A stretch of DNA of 64,000 bases from Cruorifilaria tuberocauda (lineage: Eukaryota > Nematoda > Chromadorea > Rhabditida > Onchocercidae). Positions 52,208 through 64,000 of this stretch are shown here, in pieces; position 1 is the stretch's first letter, and every line of letters starts with the position of its first letter. Under the pieces are notes generated by a model. The model had not been told where the DNA came from, did not search any database, and saw only the letters and a list, made by a program, of their open reading frames with translations. The stretch covers positions 115,661-179,660 of the forward strand of contig JABVXU010000073.1 in NCBI GenBank assembly GCA_013365365.1, in the 5' to 3' direction. Position numbers and translations under genes: made by a program.

Positions 52208-52849
52208 TAAATATATTTAATATCTACCCACTTCATTCCCATCCTTCAATAGTATCATAAATTCATTTCCCTCTCTTTGTATTTATTATTTCTGGATGAA
52301 TGAATGAATGAATTTTGTTAATATAAACATGGAAAATTTTTATATTTGATATTAATATTTGGAATTTGTTTTTATTAGTGATAGGGAAGGAATGATTAAT
52401 TTGGTTTAATTACTGATCATATGGTCGAATGTCTTTTTTGATAATAGTTAAAAATCCATATAAAATGAATATGAATGTATCAATATATCTTAACAATCAA
52501 TATATATCTGTTTAATAAATTTGGTAATGCGTGAATCGATAAATTATTAACGGTTGCAATTATTACCGGTTGAATAACCGATGAAAGTATTGCTAAGTGT
52601 AAAAGTTCATAATTTCATTCCTTATTTCTTCTCTACACGCCCATAGTACTCCTAACATCTTGAATATTCGACTAGTTTACCAAAACTAAGGATATCCATA
52701 GAGCGATATTATAAATCATATAGTAACTGCTTCTAATTTTATGCAAATCAAAAGTTTAGGTAAAAGAAATAGAAGGGATTTTGTTTTTAAATTGGTTGAT
52801 TGACGATTTATGCGCAATATAAGTGTTAGAATTGTTAGTATTTAACGAG

Positions 52850-55800
52850 ATGTCCTTACCGTTTGCTGAAGAAAATGAAGCTGGTGATGGATTGGGATTA
52901 CGAAACAGTGGATTCTTGATGTCTACGAAGAAATGTAATGATAGCGGTAAGCTCATGGTAGCGAATCCAATTTATTAATTTTACAAATAGGACAACATGT
53001 TGCAACAGAAATCTTTTAGAAGTAATTCAAAAGTAATAGAAGAATGATAAATTTTTGAAAACTATTTCCTCATAAAATTTTATGAAATTAAAGATTGCCT
53101 ACCATTTCACCATTCATTTTAATAGGTAGTTAAATCAAGTTACCCGAAAAACACTATCATTTAGCACGTGGCATATTAAGCAATACCGGTTCAGTTGCCT
53201 ACCATTTCACTTGGTTATCATGTTGTGGTTGAATAAAATGAATCAATTTTTTTTCTTGATAAAATTATATCAATTCTTTCCAGGAGCAATGACAAAAAAA
53301 TTGATGCGAGAAGAAAGTACCGGTAGCATAGATACGGAAATAACAGGAGATACTTCATCTGATGATCATCACAGACGGGGACGATTATCTCGCAGTACTC
53401 GACTTATTATTATGCTATCAATGACATTTGCATTTTTTGCTGTTGAACTGGCATTTGGTTATTTATCACATTCAATGGCACTTGTTGCAGATTCATTTCA
53501 TATGCTAAGCGATGTTATGGCACTGGCTATTGCATTCGCATGTTTAAGGGTAATAGTTCATCTTAGTTAAAAAATTTTTCTTTCTATTTTCTTTGTCTGG
53601 AAAATAATACTCTTATATCATAATCAATTGTGACAATATTTTCTAGTTAAGTTTAACATATTTTATCTTCAAGTAATGTACCTTGTTTAATTCGTTCTAT
53701 AGATTGCAACTCGTTCATCCAAGAAAAATACTTTTGGTTGGGTGCGTGCTGAAGTACTCGGTGCTTTGATCAATGGTGTGTTTCTACTCGCCTTATGCTT
53801 TTCAATATTGATCGAATCATTGACTCGACTTATTGAGCCACAAACAATCAAGCAACCGATCAGCGTACTTGTTGTTGGTGTTCTTGGGTTATTTATCAAT
53901 CTAATTGGGATGTTTATGTTTCACAGTAAGATTTATATTAATCTGATAAATATTTTACTAATAATAATCGCCGTGGTACTTTGTGTTCAAACAAATGTCT
54001 TTCTAATTTTTCAAACTCCATATACATTAGTTCTTGAATGAAATGAAATTCTTCAAATAGGTCACGCTCACGAGCATGGTGAGAATGGCAAACATGCCCA
54101 GACGCAGCCGCAAGTAGGTCGGCGACAAACTCATGTAACCATTGATGGTAACGAAAGTCAACATTTAATGTCTTCCCACCAGGTCATTTTCTTTTTCAAT
54201 ATTTATATATATTTGCTCAAGTATTACCCTCCTTGTGTACGGTTGCATTATGGAGAATAAAATTATTTTAAAAACTTCAAAATTTCATATTTATATATCA
54301 TAATAACAAGTTCTGATAATGTGTAATGTAATAACGAGTTGCAATAATGTAATGATGAACTCTAAGAAAACGTATTTACTTAGCACTTTTGGTGTATGGA
54401 AGAAAACAACATTCGGTTAAACAGAGAAAGAGATTGCACAATGATTTTCTAAAGTTAGGGATGCAAATACAAAGCAATTACGGCAGCAGTGATTGAAGCC
54501 CATTCAAACAATACGAGCAGAGAGAAACCCGTCGTGACAATTTTGGTATTCGATACTACCATAAAATATGGTTTATTCACGAACCCCACACTTGATAAAT
54601 GAGTAATCCTGGAACGTTAAAAGTGCTGAGCATATTTCGAATTCTTAATAATCCCAGTATTGCTTGAGCTTCAACGAAAACAAAATAATCTATACATATA
54701 TGGAATGTAATATTAGTATTAAATCAGTGTAAAAGGACAACTAAATATCATTCAAGAAAATCAGTTCAGTATATGAAAGCATTAGAAACATTGAAAATTA
54801 TTATGAAAATAAAAAGCAGAAATGGCAGTTGCAGGAAGCAGCAATGGCCATTGCGAATCTTCAAGAGGTTCATCCGGATGATTCCAGTCTTATAACACAG
54901 ATAGCGCAGACTCGTATGAAAATCGACAAAAGCAAGGAGAAAAAGAAAAAAAGTAAATAATTATTTGCAAAATAATTTTATTGTGATAAAAGAATCTTTT
55001 GGATATAAGTACCAAATAGCAAATATTCTAGCATGATTGACAGTCTCAGAGTATGCAGATATTTTTATTATGATTTAATCTTTTTGATGTTTATATATTA
55101 TATATGTTTATAGAATTATCAAAACAGCTAAATATGCAAGGTGTCTTTCTTCATGTATTGAGTGATGCAATTGGTTCAGTTATTGTTATCGTTACTGCTC
55201 TTGTTTGTTGGCTTATTCCTGGTCAAGAAGCTCTTAAACTCTACTTGGATCCTAGTTTAAGGTTCTCCTTTTGTTTGTTGCTTCATTTGTTTTGATTTTA
55301 TATTCCGCAAACTTTATTAAATACTCGCATATAGCATCTTTTCGCTTTATCATCAATTTCATAGTAAGATTCGGATTGTAAAATGTTTCGTATATCCATA
55401 TCACTTATACATTTTTGGAAGATTTATTTAGTTTTTAATTTTTTCTTATAGTTTGGCTATGGTTGTTTTGATGATTGCATCAACATTTCCGCTTGTACGT
55501 GAAACGGCTCTGATTCTGATGCAGACCACTCCTGGTTTCATTGAAGTTGAAGAAATCAAAAAAGAGTTGCTCAAAGTTAGTTTTGAAAATGATTTAAATG
55601 CCACAAATATACAAATATCACAATTTAATTCAATTGCTCTCATGCCTTTACAATTCCCAATTTGTTTTGACATGAACTTTCCAATTGTGCATTCAGTTGT
55701 TCAAGAATGCACACTTGTATGTTTCACCAAGCATCCCAACAAGTTTCTTATTTTTTTTCTCATTATGTTTAAATTTATGTAGAGTATTATGTTTTCTTCA

Positions 55801-56552
55801 AAATTTAGATCAAGGGGGTAGAAGCGGTGCATGAGTTTCATGTATGGCGGTTGGTTGGTGAACGAATTATCGCTACAGTCCATATCAAATTTGCCGATCT
55901 TAAAGCGTATCTAGCGGCTGCTGATGAAATTCGGACATTATTTCATAATAATTGCATTCATAGCACTACCATACAACCGGAATTCTCCGAGGTGTGTTTC
56001 CATCTTTTTTTAAACAAATGAATTTTTTAGAATAGTAGAGCTCGTTTAGTACTTTTTCTGCATCTTGCAGGAAATGAAGAGTTTTGTACATATTTTTTGT
56101 GCCTTACGTCCAAACTCGTGTTGTCTTGTACGTTCGCTATGAAAACTTAGATTCTTTATTTAAGAGAAGGACAAATAAACCTTCTACTAATGTAAGTGCA
56201 ATTATGTACTGCATATTGTTGTTTAGATGGCAAGCGCCCTGGGAAGAAATGGCACTAGTTGTGCATTAGCTTGTCCGCCTGAAAACTGCAAAAGAACAAA
56301 TGTAACATGTTGTAAAAGGATTGTAGAAGGTAATTATTTTTCTTCGAATCATGAATCAGCCGTATGTTTTTAAATATTAAAAGACATATTGAATATATAT
56401 ATATATGCAAAATATTGTATATAAATATAATATATATAATATTTTGCATTATTTACACAAAATTTATTGAAGAAAAAGTAATATTGAGTAAATTACTATG
56501 CAAAATTTAATCTTTTTACTAACGGTTGATTTGTTTTATAGGCGTTCCATAA
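52850..56552 (+). CDS. cdf-1: ZnT1/CDF-1-type zinc exporter (SLC30 family)
   Basis: Cation diffusion facilitator that moves Zn2+ out of the cytoplasm in exchange for protons. C. elegans CDF-1 is a plasma-membrane exporter that promotes Ras signalling (family knowledge). Exons: 52850-52946, 53284-53549, 53703-53925, 54061-54182, 54835-54952, 55114-55261, 55452-55575, 55809-55991, 56227-56329, 56542-56552. All phases agree, giving 464 residues. The paired zinc-site motifs HxxxD are at H105/D109 (helix 2) and H289/D293 (helix 5). The loop between helices 4 and 5 starts His-rich (196-206: HAHEHG) and continues with a helical, lysine-ending cassette encoded by the exon at 54835. The cytoplasmic domain contains HEFHVW and TTIQPEF, close to vertebrate ZnT1, and a Cys-rich end (CxxxC, NCxxxxxxxCC) also seen in ZnT1. 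The last exon codes only three residues and the stop. The start has an acidic N-terminus and no earlier in-frame ATG. Introns 1 and 4 exceed 300 bases and show no extra exon I can support. Confidence 0.93.
56406..56448 (+). repeat. Intronic 18-bp stem-loop
   Basis: Arms 56406-56423 (TGCAAAATATTGTATATA) and 56431-56448 pair completely as RNA if one G-U pair is allowed, with a 7-base loop. It lies in the last intron (56330-56541) of the zinc transporter. AT-rich hairpins arise often by chance, so function is unproven. Confidence 0.85.
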
Positions 56553-56832
56553 TATTCAGATGATATTTTTCACTGAAATTAAACTTTGGTTTTCAGTAGA
56601 TAACCATTTTCTCAAAAATGTCTTGTGAAACGATTACACTAGTTGGGTTCTAGTGTGTATGTAAAATAGTTATACATCACTCTTTCATATTAAAATTTTT
56701 TTCTGGTGGCTTTCGATCTCCATGAACTCTGTATATGTAACTCAGCAAATTACAACTCTTCCCGTTCACATAATTCTTATAGTTTGGTAGAAACAGGATA
56801 AATTTTTGCTCTTGTTAAATATTGTTGAAGCT

Positions 56833-56838
56833 AATAAA
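56833..56838 (+). terminator. Possible poly(A) signal of the zinc transporter
   Basis: Exact AATAAA about 280 bases after the stop at 56552. Confidence 0.4.
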
Positions 56839-58722
56839 ATTTCATATTTAAATATTAAATTAGAAAGGTATATGTCTTTTTAGTTATTTTATCTCCAAAT
56901 TCTGTATTTTCAAGCCACTCTATAATTGTTGAATCATCAATGAAATTAGGCCTTAAGCGTTAGTGTTATTGTGCATATCTTCCAAGTATTTATTGTTATT
57001 TCTGTGATTATCGAAATTACGCATTGCTAGTATTTTTATTAAGTCGGTACTTGTGATGAGATTTAAACGTATATGATTGCTTTACTATTAAATCGAAAAT
57101 TGTTTTGTACTTTATACTCATTTAATTATTATTATTGTATTTTTTGGTTTTTCTATTGTCTATACTGAAATGTCTGCAGCTTAATATTTATATCTTCTTG
57201 TGAACAAAGTTTGAAAGAAAATATGAATTTCATAAGATCCTCCTCAAGATTACTTTCTTTCAATTGTTATTATATCAGCTGAGTTATCACGCAAACTTGA
57301 GAAACATTTAGTTAGTATATGGTTGAAAATAAGGTAAACAAATATTGGATGCAAATTATTAATACAATAAATTCTGTAATATGTTTTTACAAAAATTTCA
57401 AAACTTCCATTCTGCACTGCATTTGTATTGTATTTTCACTGCTCTCAGTCCTGCAGCAGAGATAGTTTTAATAAGATACTCTTCATTTTTCAAGTCTATG
57501 CAAATTTGCTGCATTTTTTGATTGTTGTTTTTGTGAGGTTCCATCGGAGTATTTTTGTTAATGTGGTTTTTTTCGTATATGTTGCTTAATCAATTGATTG
57601 ATTCACTTATGTCTGTGATCGGAGGATGCTGAAATTAATAATTCGCTATCTTCAATATTTAAAAAACATTAAAAACAAAACGCATGAAATTTTTTCGATG
57701 AATGACTGAGCAAAATGTATTTGCATAGGGAGTGCTATTAATTTGCAATTTGCAATTATGTGAGTGTTTTAATATTTTCAAACTCGAAATTGCTCTAATA
57801 TGCTGCAGCTATTGTTTTCTCAATATTATCAGTGATAGGAGATGATATAAAAAAGCATTTATGCTATGTCGGTGTTCTCTTCAATTTTTGTTTTTTGGTA
57901 TTTTATAGATAAAAATTATTTTGAAAAATAATCCGCTCAGTCGTTTATGCCTTTCTAACAGTTATTTTCAAGTCCAAAAAATGAAAAGTTCTTGCGGTAA
58001 CTCAGTATAGAAAGTGCCGTCCTTCTAGGTACTACGATTGACCGACAAATTCTATATTTTTTATAAATCATCTAGTTTAAGCTAATCTCAAAATAAGCTA
58101 AATTGAATAATTTGCTAAATTGTTTATGATTCACTTATTTTACAGTTCATTTTTACTAATATTAACAAAGCAGCTACTAGTTGTTCTGTTTTAGAAGAGA
58201 AGTCTGACATATCTCTGATATATCAATTCCAATAAATTTACTTGATTCTTAGTGATTTATCATATAGCAAAATGCTAATGTTTCAAATATCCCGAAAAAA
58301 CCATGCTATATTTTCAGTCATTTTTGTATGGAGAAAAATTTATGTTGTTTAATGAAACTACCGATCAAAAAGAAAAAAAAAAGGGAATTTAAGCATGTCC
58401 TTTACAAACTAATGACATTTTGCGATGATATAATATTTGAACAGCCATCAGCTCTTTCATCATGAAAAGATGACAAGGAAAAAGTTTTTACCTTCCCTTA
58501 GCATCGTTAGCATTGCTGGAAAATTAGCGGAAAAGCCTGGATAGAGAAATATGCATGAAAAAAGGGAAAAATTTTCGGTAGTAAATTTGTTAAATATGAA
58601 AAATTTATTTTGTTGGAGAGAAATATATGCTAAAAAGTCTTATTAAGCATTTTTTTCCAAATTTCCACAAATGATATCAATTCAAAGTAAGGCCAAAGGA
58701 CATTTATTTCCTCTCTTAAATG

Positions 58723-58744
58723 CTCTCTCTCTCTCTCTCTCTCT
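58723..58744. repeat. (CT)11 microsatellite
   Basis: Eleven uninterrupted CT dinucleotides. Confidence 0.95.
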
Positions 58745-59654
58745 ACGTATTTTATATGTGAAGAAGATAAGGATTGCAAAAAAAAGCCTTACAAAACTTT
58801 CTACGTAAATTTTATCAAAATATAAAATGTAACTCAAATAACTAAATTAAACATTTGTAATTCGCTGTAGCTTTGAATAAAAGAAACAATAACAAAATAG
58901 CAGTGTAAAAGTTGATGAATTATTGAGCACTAGCAGCACAGATTAATTAGGAAAAGCATATAAATAATTGCATATAATTTTTTTAAACCCACTTATCTTA
59001 TGTTTAATCTGATATATCGCCATATCATTTGAATTAGAATCTGAGATTTTTTTTTTAAATGAGGTTGAGTAACTCTGGATCGAAAAAATAAAGTAGAGAA
59101 ATAATACTAATACAACAATAAAGAAACCAAACTGTTACATTTTGTATATTTTATAAGCAAAAGATTACAGGTAACTTAAGAACAATCACTTTACCATAAA
59201 TAAAATTCTGAAAATTATGAACAAATTAGATAATGAGCATCAATCTAAGTAAGCTCTTCAAATACGTTCCTACCTGCTGCTATATCATAAAAAAATATTC
59301 TGTTCACAAAAGAAGAAAGCAAATGAATAATTTAAATGATTTAAATTAATTGATTTAAATTTAAATTAACAAATATAATTTAAATGATTAACACAGACCT
59401 GTAATTAAAGCAAAACTTCTAGCTTCATAATTGATCGAAGCGAAGGAAGGAAATATTGAGATGCAAAATCGTAATACAAACTAAACAGAACGGGAAACTT
59501 TGATTAGAATTAAAACCCGAATACAATTTCTAAAATATGATTGAAACACGAAAAAAAAAGAAAATCTTTAGTAAACATTAGAAGAATATTGCAAGCTGAT
59601 CAATATATGATACATGATCAATATATGATCGTACTCTGTCAATTATTCTATTAG

Positions 59655-61773
59655 TTATTTTAAACAAAAGGATAAGCTTCTGCAACGTTTATGCAGTGTA
59701 CCAAATTGCTGAAAATAACGTTCGCCGAGTATGTCTGCTTCTGTCCATTGTCTAAATCTGAAATTTAAATTTTAGAATAATAATTCTTTTCGCAAAAAAA
59801 AAGAATCGTAATAAACTTTATTAATTTTTCCTTAAATGAATTTCACTTCTCGATCTCAATGAACTCCCTTTTACTTCATTTACAATTCTGTTAACTTTTA
59901 TTTAAATTAATTTCATTCCTAGGTTTGCGAGTAAAAGAATATTTAATTTAATTTTCCTGTTACTTATTTTTATTTCCCACGTTTAATTACCTTGTTAAAT
60001 GCCTGAATAGACGGAATTTAGTAGGTCGAGCCCAAACTTTACCAACTAATATCTTCAGACACAATACATCCATTTGTTCCACATGATAGAGCAAATCTAC
60101 AGATACCGCATAACCAAGCAGTCTAGAGAGATGTTGCAACTGATTTGTCTAAAACTTCATTACTTAAACAAAATCCAGTTAAAATAATATAAATCTTGTT
60201 AAGTAACTGCAAGTCTCATTGATATTAAGTAACTCTCTCCAAAATTTTGAATTTATTAACCACAGTTGTAATAGTTTTTTTTAACCAATATTAATTTTTA
60301 AAAGAATTTGTACTCGTTTAGAATTTCCACAGATATTTCTCTTTGTGTACATTATCAAATGTAGTAAAATTATTATGTTACCTTTGATAAAATAGATAAT
60401 TTCTTTAAATTCGGAAAAAAAGGAGTATCCGGAAAATACATTCGATGAATTGGTGTTAACGTCAATTCTTTATGACGTGTTGCACCAGAACGACAGTTCA
60501 CTTTCCGTGAAAGATTAACCATTTCAAGCAGTATATTAATTTGTTCCTTATTGATCTGAAACAATAATTTCAACAGATAGTAAATAAGTGAATAAATAAA
60601 TAAATAAATAATAAATGAATAAATAGAAAAAAAAAACAAGAATGTAACATTTAGACAAAATAATTTTACATACATTCTATGTACAATTAAATCAAAAAAT
60701 AAATATTTAAAACAAAAACCTGTGCGACAAGTAGTTCAATGATTGGACTATCAATGAACAATTGCTCGACTTTACGCCTCAAAGCAAATAATAAACGAAG
60801 CAAAGCAGTAACATTTTTTTCATTCAATTCAGAATCAATTGCTATACCAAGATGATTTGGTTCCAATTCCATAATCATTAATGGTAATGATGAATGCCAA
60901 TCGTATTCTGCTAGAAATGTATGCGCCATCATGCATTTTATCATTTTCCTTTTTTTTTTCTTTATTATTACTAATGATAAATTTTAAGTTAAAGCAACAT
61001 ATAATTTACACAAGAAAAAAACAAACCTAACCTGAAAGAAAAAAAATTTTTCTAATTTTGAATTTTTGGAAATTTTCAAATTGATTTATTTCCATTATAA
61101 TATTTACTACAATATCTACAGCAAAAAAAGAACTACAATAGAATCATATATCATAAATCAGGAAAGAAGAAAATTACATTCTGCGCCAACTTTATGACGT
61201 AATTGTTGTAAACCATTGTAAACTTTTATGTCGATCATCGTATACATATCAAGCCGTTTTTGAGTTGCTCTTTGAAAGCTTTTTGATATTTGTTGCCATT
61301 TGATAATATCAAATAATGATGACTAAATGATGATGATATTAAACTTCTTCCTATTCATATTTGCTAAATAACAATAATTTATACTACGAAATATTTTCAG
61401 TGAAATTGTCATAATTTATTAGATGAAAAAATAAATATAAAGAAAGATTTACTTATGAATGCAATTAAATATTTCCTATGATTAATTTCCATTTCATTAT
61501 TTTATGTTTTAACAATGGTTAATGAGGTAATGAGGTAATTAAACTTTAAAAAAGAAAACCGAAATAACTTACTCTATAGATAATTAAACTTAAAAAAAAG
61601 AAAATCGTAATAACTTACTCTACAAGTAATTAAACCTTGAAAAAAGAATCGCAATAACTTACTCTATTAATGATAAATTCGATAAATTGATCTGGAAGAT
61701 TTGAAGTACCAGCACGATTTGAACAACAACGTTGTACGCTAGCTGCTACATGAAGCGGCAATGTAAGTGCCAT
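59655..61773 (-). CDS. Conserved-looking helical protein, family not recognised
   Basis: I do not recognise this gene. Exons in order of translation: 61773-61663, 61322-61178, 60910-60720, 60555-60382, 60148-59991, 59751-59655. All have GT/AG borders and matching phases (0, 1, 0, 0, 2), giving 291 residues. No signal peptide, transmembrane segment or zinc motif is visible. The sequence is rich in leucine, glutamine, arginine and lysine in heptad-like spacing, suggesting an all-alpha or HEAT-like fold. Readable landmarks are FDIIKWQQI (about 41), MIMELEPNHLG (about 99), LLRLLFALRRKVEQLF (about 124), MYFPDTPFFPNL (about 189), KVWARPTKFRLF (about 246) and WTEADILGERYFQQF (about 261). The ATG at 61773 follows a TTTAG acceptor by two bases, so this is either a trans-spliced start or a codon inside a longer gene that runs out of the window. 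The even exon chain makes it a real gene; function is unknown. Confidence 0.78.
61536..61668. repeat. 45-bp triplication carrying a 5' splice site
   Basis: Three adjacent units (starting at 61536, 61581 and 61627), each running from TAATTAAAC to AATAACTTACTCTA. On the minus strand the last segment is TAGAGTAAGTTATT, the donor of the first exon of the helical-protein gene, so the array presents the same GTAAGT donor three times. Only the copy at 61662-61661 joins the open frame; reading past it meets a stop before the next copy. Confidence 0.85.
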
Positions 61774-61775
61774 TG

Positions 61776-61777
61776 CT
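61776..61777 (-). promoter_or_regulatory. Possible spliced-leader acceptor of the helical-protein gene
   Basis: On the minus strand TTTAG ends two bases before the ATG at 61773. Nematode spliced leaders are often joined this close to the start codon. A cis acceptor from an upstream exon beyond the window is the alternative. Confidence 0.4.
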
Positions 61778-63290
61778 AAACTATATATTATCAATAATTA
61801 TCAAATATCAATCAACACAAATTTGCGCTTCCTTTATCTTTCTTCTCTCTGAATTTTATAAATTAAATATTTGACATATGTAAAAATTAAAATTAATTAC
61901 CTGATAAGACGAATTATCAAGGAAAAACAACAAAAAAAGGAATGTAAAAAAACTTTTTAAACCAAAAAAAGAGAAAAAAAAGAAGAAATAATAATTTGTT
62001 ATTGATCAAAAAAGCCATTTCATAACACAATTTTAACAGCAAAGTGATTTTTAAAAGATGAAAAAAAACGGAAAAACGAGAAAGAAAGATATTTTCATTT
62101 CTTTAACAATTATGACAATTGCACTAAATGTTTGGTTTTACTAAAAGAAAAATATCAGTCACGTTTTTTTCTCTTTCTTTTAAAAAAAAAGTTATAGTTT
62201 CGTAATAATACCGTTAAAAAATGGTATTTGGAAAAGGTATTAAAAAGGATCGCAGAAAAAATAAAATAATAAATCTAAACAATATTTCATCATTTTTGTC
62301 AAATCAAAAGTATACAATATTAAAATGAAGAAATGTAAATACAATTTGTTAATCTGTCATTACTATTACTTGTTTTATTGTTTACCTTTTTTTTTCCCCT
62401 ATAATAATAATAATATGATAAGAGTGTATATTTACTTACTGTCTGATAAGAAAACATTAAAAATGATAAGAACTGATCCTAACTCTTAGGGATTTCATTT
62501 CCTTTTTTTTTTTCGAAATATTATAATACTTCCTCCATTACTTAGTTTTTGCTCGCCTATTTGCCTTCTAATACAATCACAGGTAAAGTAATGAAAAAAG
62601 TAAAATTTTGTTTTCCGTTTAAAAAAAAACAAAAGTTGTGGGAAACTAATTAAATTATTGAAGAACTTGAAAAAAAAATGATTTATTACTTCACTTTTCT
62701 CATTTATCATTTTAGTTCCCCATTTCTCTTTTTTTTTTGTTTTGTTTTTTTCTACATTATTCGAAAATTTTTCAAAATTTTTATAAATTTCCAAATCGAT
62801 TAAACTGCTTAACACTTCATAATTAACATTTATTACTAAAAATTTCCTATTAATTATCACTATCATCCGTCCTGTTACTCCTTCCGAAAAAAGGATGAAA
62901 TATTACGTGATAAGCGTAAAAATTCATTAAGTTAAAGTTTTGCATTCAAAAAATTTTCGAAAAGAAAAAATAAAGTGAAACAATAATTAGCATTATTAAT
63001 GACAAAAAAAAAATGATAAAATAAAAGTTGAACAATTTTTAAAATGCTTACGTAAAATATATATTCTTCGTTTACGTAATCAAACGTTGCTTTCGTTTCT
63101 CTCAATTTTTAAGCATTTAACTTCATTTAACGTACAATTAAACGTAATCAAATATAGAAAAGAAATGAAAATAACGAAAAAAAAAATGGATAAAATATAT
63201 CAAACCATAAACTTTTATAGATATTAAATGAGAATGAAAAACTAAAAAGTGAAAGAAGGAGAATAAATGGGAAAAATATTGTAAGTATGA
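61778..63290. other. AT-rich flank without recognised genes
   Basis: Homopolymer-rich DNA with many A and T runs. Open frames here are phenylalanine/lysine-rich and show no domain. It would contain the promoter of the helical-protein gene if that gene starts at 61773. Confidence 0.5.
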
Positions 63291-63299
63291 ATTGTTGCA

Positions 63300-63415
63300 G
63301 AGAAATGATACTTCGTTTCTACAACAACAAAAAACAAATATTATTTGATAAACAATAAGCCTATAATGCAGTTTAGATGGAAACACGTAACAGTATTAAT
63401 TTAATTCAAAACAGC

Positions 63416-63451
<36 letters not shown>

Positions 63452-63788
63452 AAGAGAGAGAGAGTAAAATGGTATTTCATTTTTACAATAACAGAAAAAT
63501 AACCATTCGACAAACAGTAACAACCATTTAAGCCTACAATGTAATTTGGATAATATTAATTTAATTCAAAGGGAGAAAGAGAGTGGTACCTCATTTCTAC
63601 ACCAGCAAAAAAATAATCATTTAATAAACAGTAACAACCATTTAAGCCTACAATGTAGTTTGCATAGAGATAGGTATTATTAAATTAATTTAATTCAGAA
63701 AAAGAGAGAGAGAGAGGAGAGAAAAAGGTAAAGAGAGAAATGAGAATGATACGGATTGAAAATTTAATTTTTGGAATTTTATAAAAGC

Positions 63789-63819
<31 letters not shown>

Positions 63820-63830
63820 GAAAGAGAAAG
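63300..63830. repeat. GA-rich tandem units of about 120-150 bp
   Basis: Three diverged copies, at about 63303-63460, 63462-63580 and 63581-63720, share the order: TTTCTACAnnAnCA-like segment, AAACA run, AAGCCTAnAATGnAGTTT, ATTAATTTAATTCA, then a (GA)n tract. A partial fourth copy ends in the (GA)n tract at 63793-63818. The longest pure tract is (GA)14 at 63421-63448. Confidence 0.85.
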
Positions 63831-64000
63831 ATGGTACGGAGTGAAAATTTTTGTAAAAATAAGTGTTATGGTAAAATATTGTAAATATCAAGAAAAAAAA
63901 GGGAAAAATAAAATGGTTTGATATGTGCTATATAACTTATAAATGATACTTAAAAATACCTCAAATAATTACTTATGCATGCATACATGTGCATATGTAT

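Larger units (their letters stand above)
45322..52849. other. AT-rich intergenic region with repeats
   Basis: No exon chain is visible. It starts with AATAAA at 45337-45342, a plausible poly(A) signal 16 bases after the upstream stop. It then holds dispersed repeat copy B, an extremely AT-rich stretch (about 47000-52000), two tandem arrays and a palindrome 650 bases before the zinc transporter. These are listed separately. Confidence 0.6.
56553..59654. other. Convergent intergenic region
   Basis: Separates the zinc transporter (plus) from the next gene (minus). AATAAA at 56833-56838 is a plausible poly(A) signal for the transporter. A (CT)11 run lies at 58723-58744. I see no coding exon and no exact minus-strand AATAAA close to the stop at 59655. 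Confidence 0.5.

Noticed and set aside
54420..54700. GC-richer patch in the fourth intron of the zinc transporter
   Set aside because: All frames meet stops quickly and it does not match the dispersed repeat seen elsewhere. It may be an old repeat fragment but I cannot support a call.
1..64000. tRNA, rRNA or Wolbachia-derived segments
   Set aside because: I looked for tRNA B-box-like motifs with a matching acceptor stem, and for bacterial-type long frames, and found none. Short or degraded cases could be missed by eye.

Overview
This is nuclear DNA from a parasitic-type nematode, most likely a filarial worm. The evidence is an AT-rich base composition, short introns with TTTCAG/TTTTAG acceptors and GTAAGT-like donors, and gene families and gene structures typical of nematodes. 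There are no bacterial, organellar or viral genes that I can recognise. The species call is inference.

Layout. (1) 506-4158, minus strand: the 3' part, or all, of a hunchback-like C2H2 zinc-finger regulator (hbl-1), in seven coding exons. (2) 4159-30404: about 26 kb with no gene that I can support. The first 12 kb or so is less AT-rich and holds GC-rich islands and a G-quadruplex motif; the rest is AT-rich and holds small duplications, two perfect 19-bp stem-loops and one diverged dispersed repeat. (3) 30421-37893, plus: a complete nephrin-family cell-adhesion receptor (syg-2-like), 24 exons, about 1265 residues. (4) 39218-45321, plus: an unrecognised mucin-like single-pass membrane protein, about 1030 residues. 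(5) 45322-52849: a 7.5-kb AT-rich gap with a second, inverted copy of the dispersed repeat, a 61-bp tandem array, a 40-bp tandem array and a 23-bp palindrome. (6) 52850-56552, plus: a ZnT1/CDF-1-type zinc exporter, 10 exons, about 464 residues. (7) 59655-61773, minus: an unrecognised all-helical-looking protein, 291 residues, six exons. (8) 61776-64000: AT-rich flank with GA-rich tandem units.

How the genes relate. They are independent nematode genes, not an operon. As I recall, hbl-1, syg-2 and cdf-1 are all X-linked in Caenorhabditis elegans, so the window may be a conserved X-type block. HBL-1 is a developmental timing factor, SYG-2 an adhesion receptor for synapse placement and CDF-1 a plasma-membrane zinc exporter that affects Ras signalling. 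The two genes I do not recognise, at 39218-45321 and 59655-61773, are the best candidates for new biology.

All exon boundaries were built by hand by joining open frames at GT/AG sites with matching phase. No alignment or search was run.
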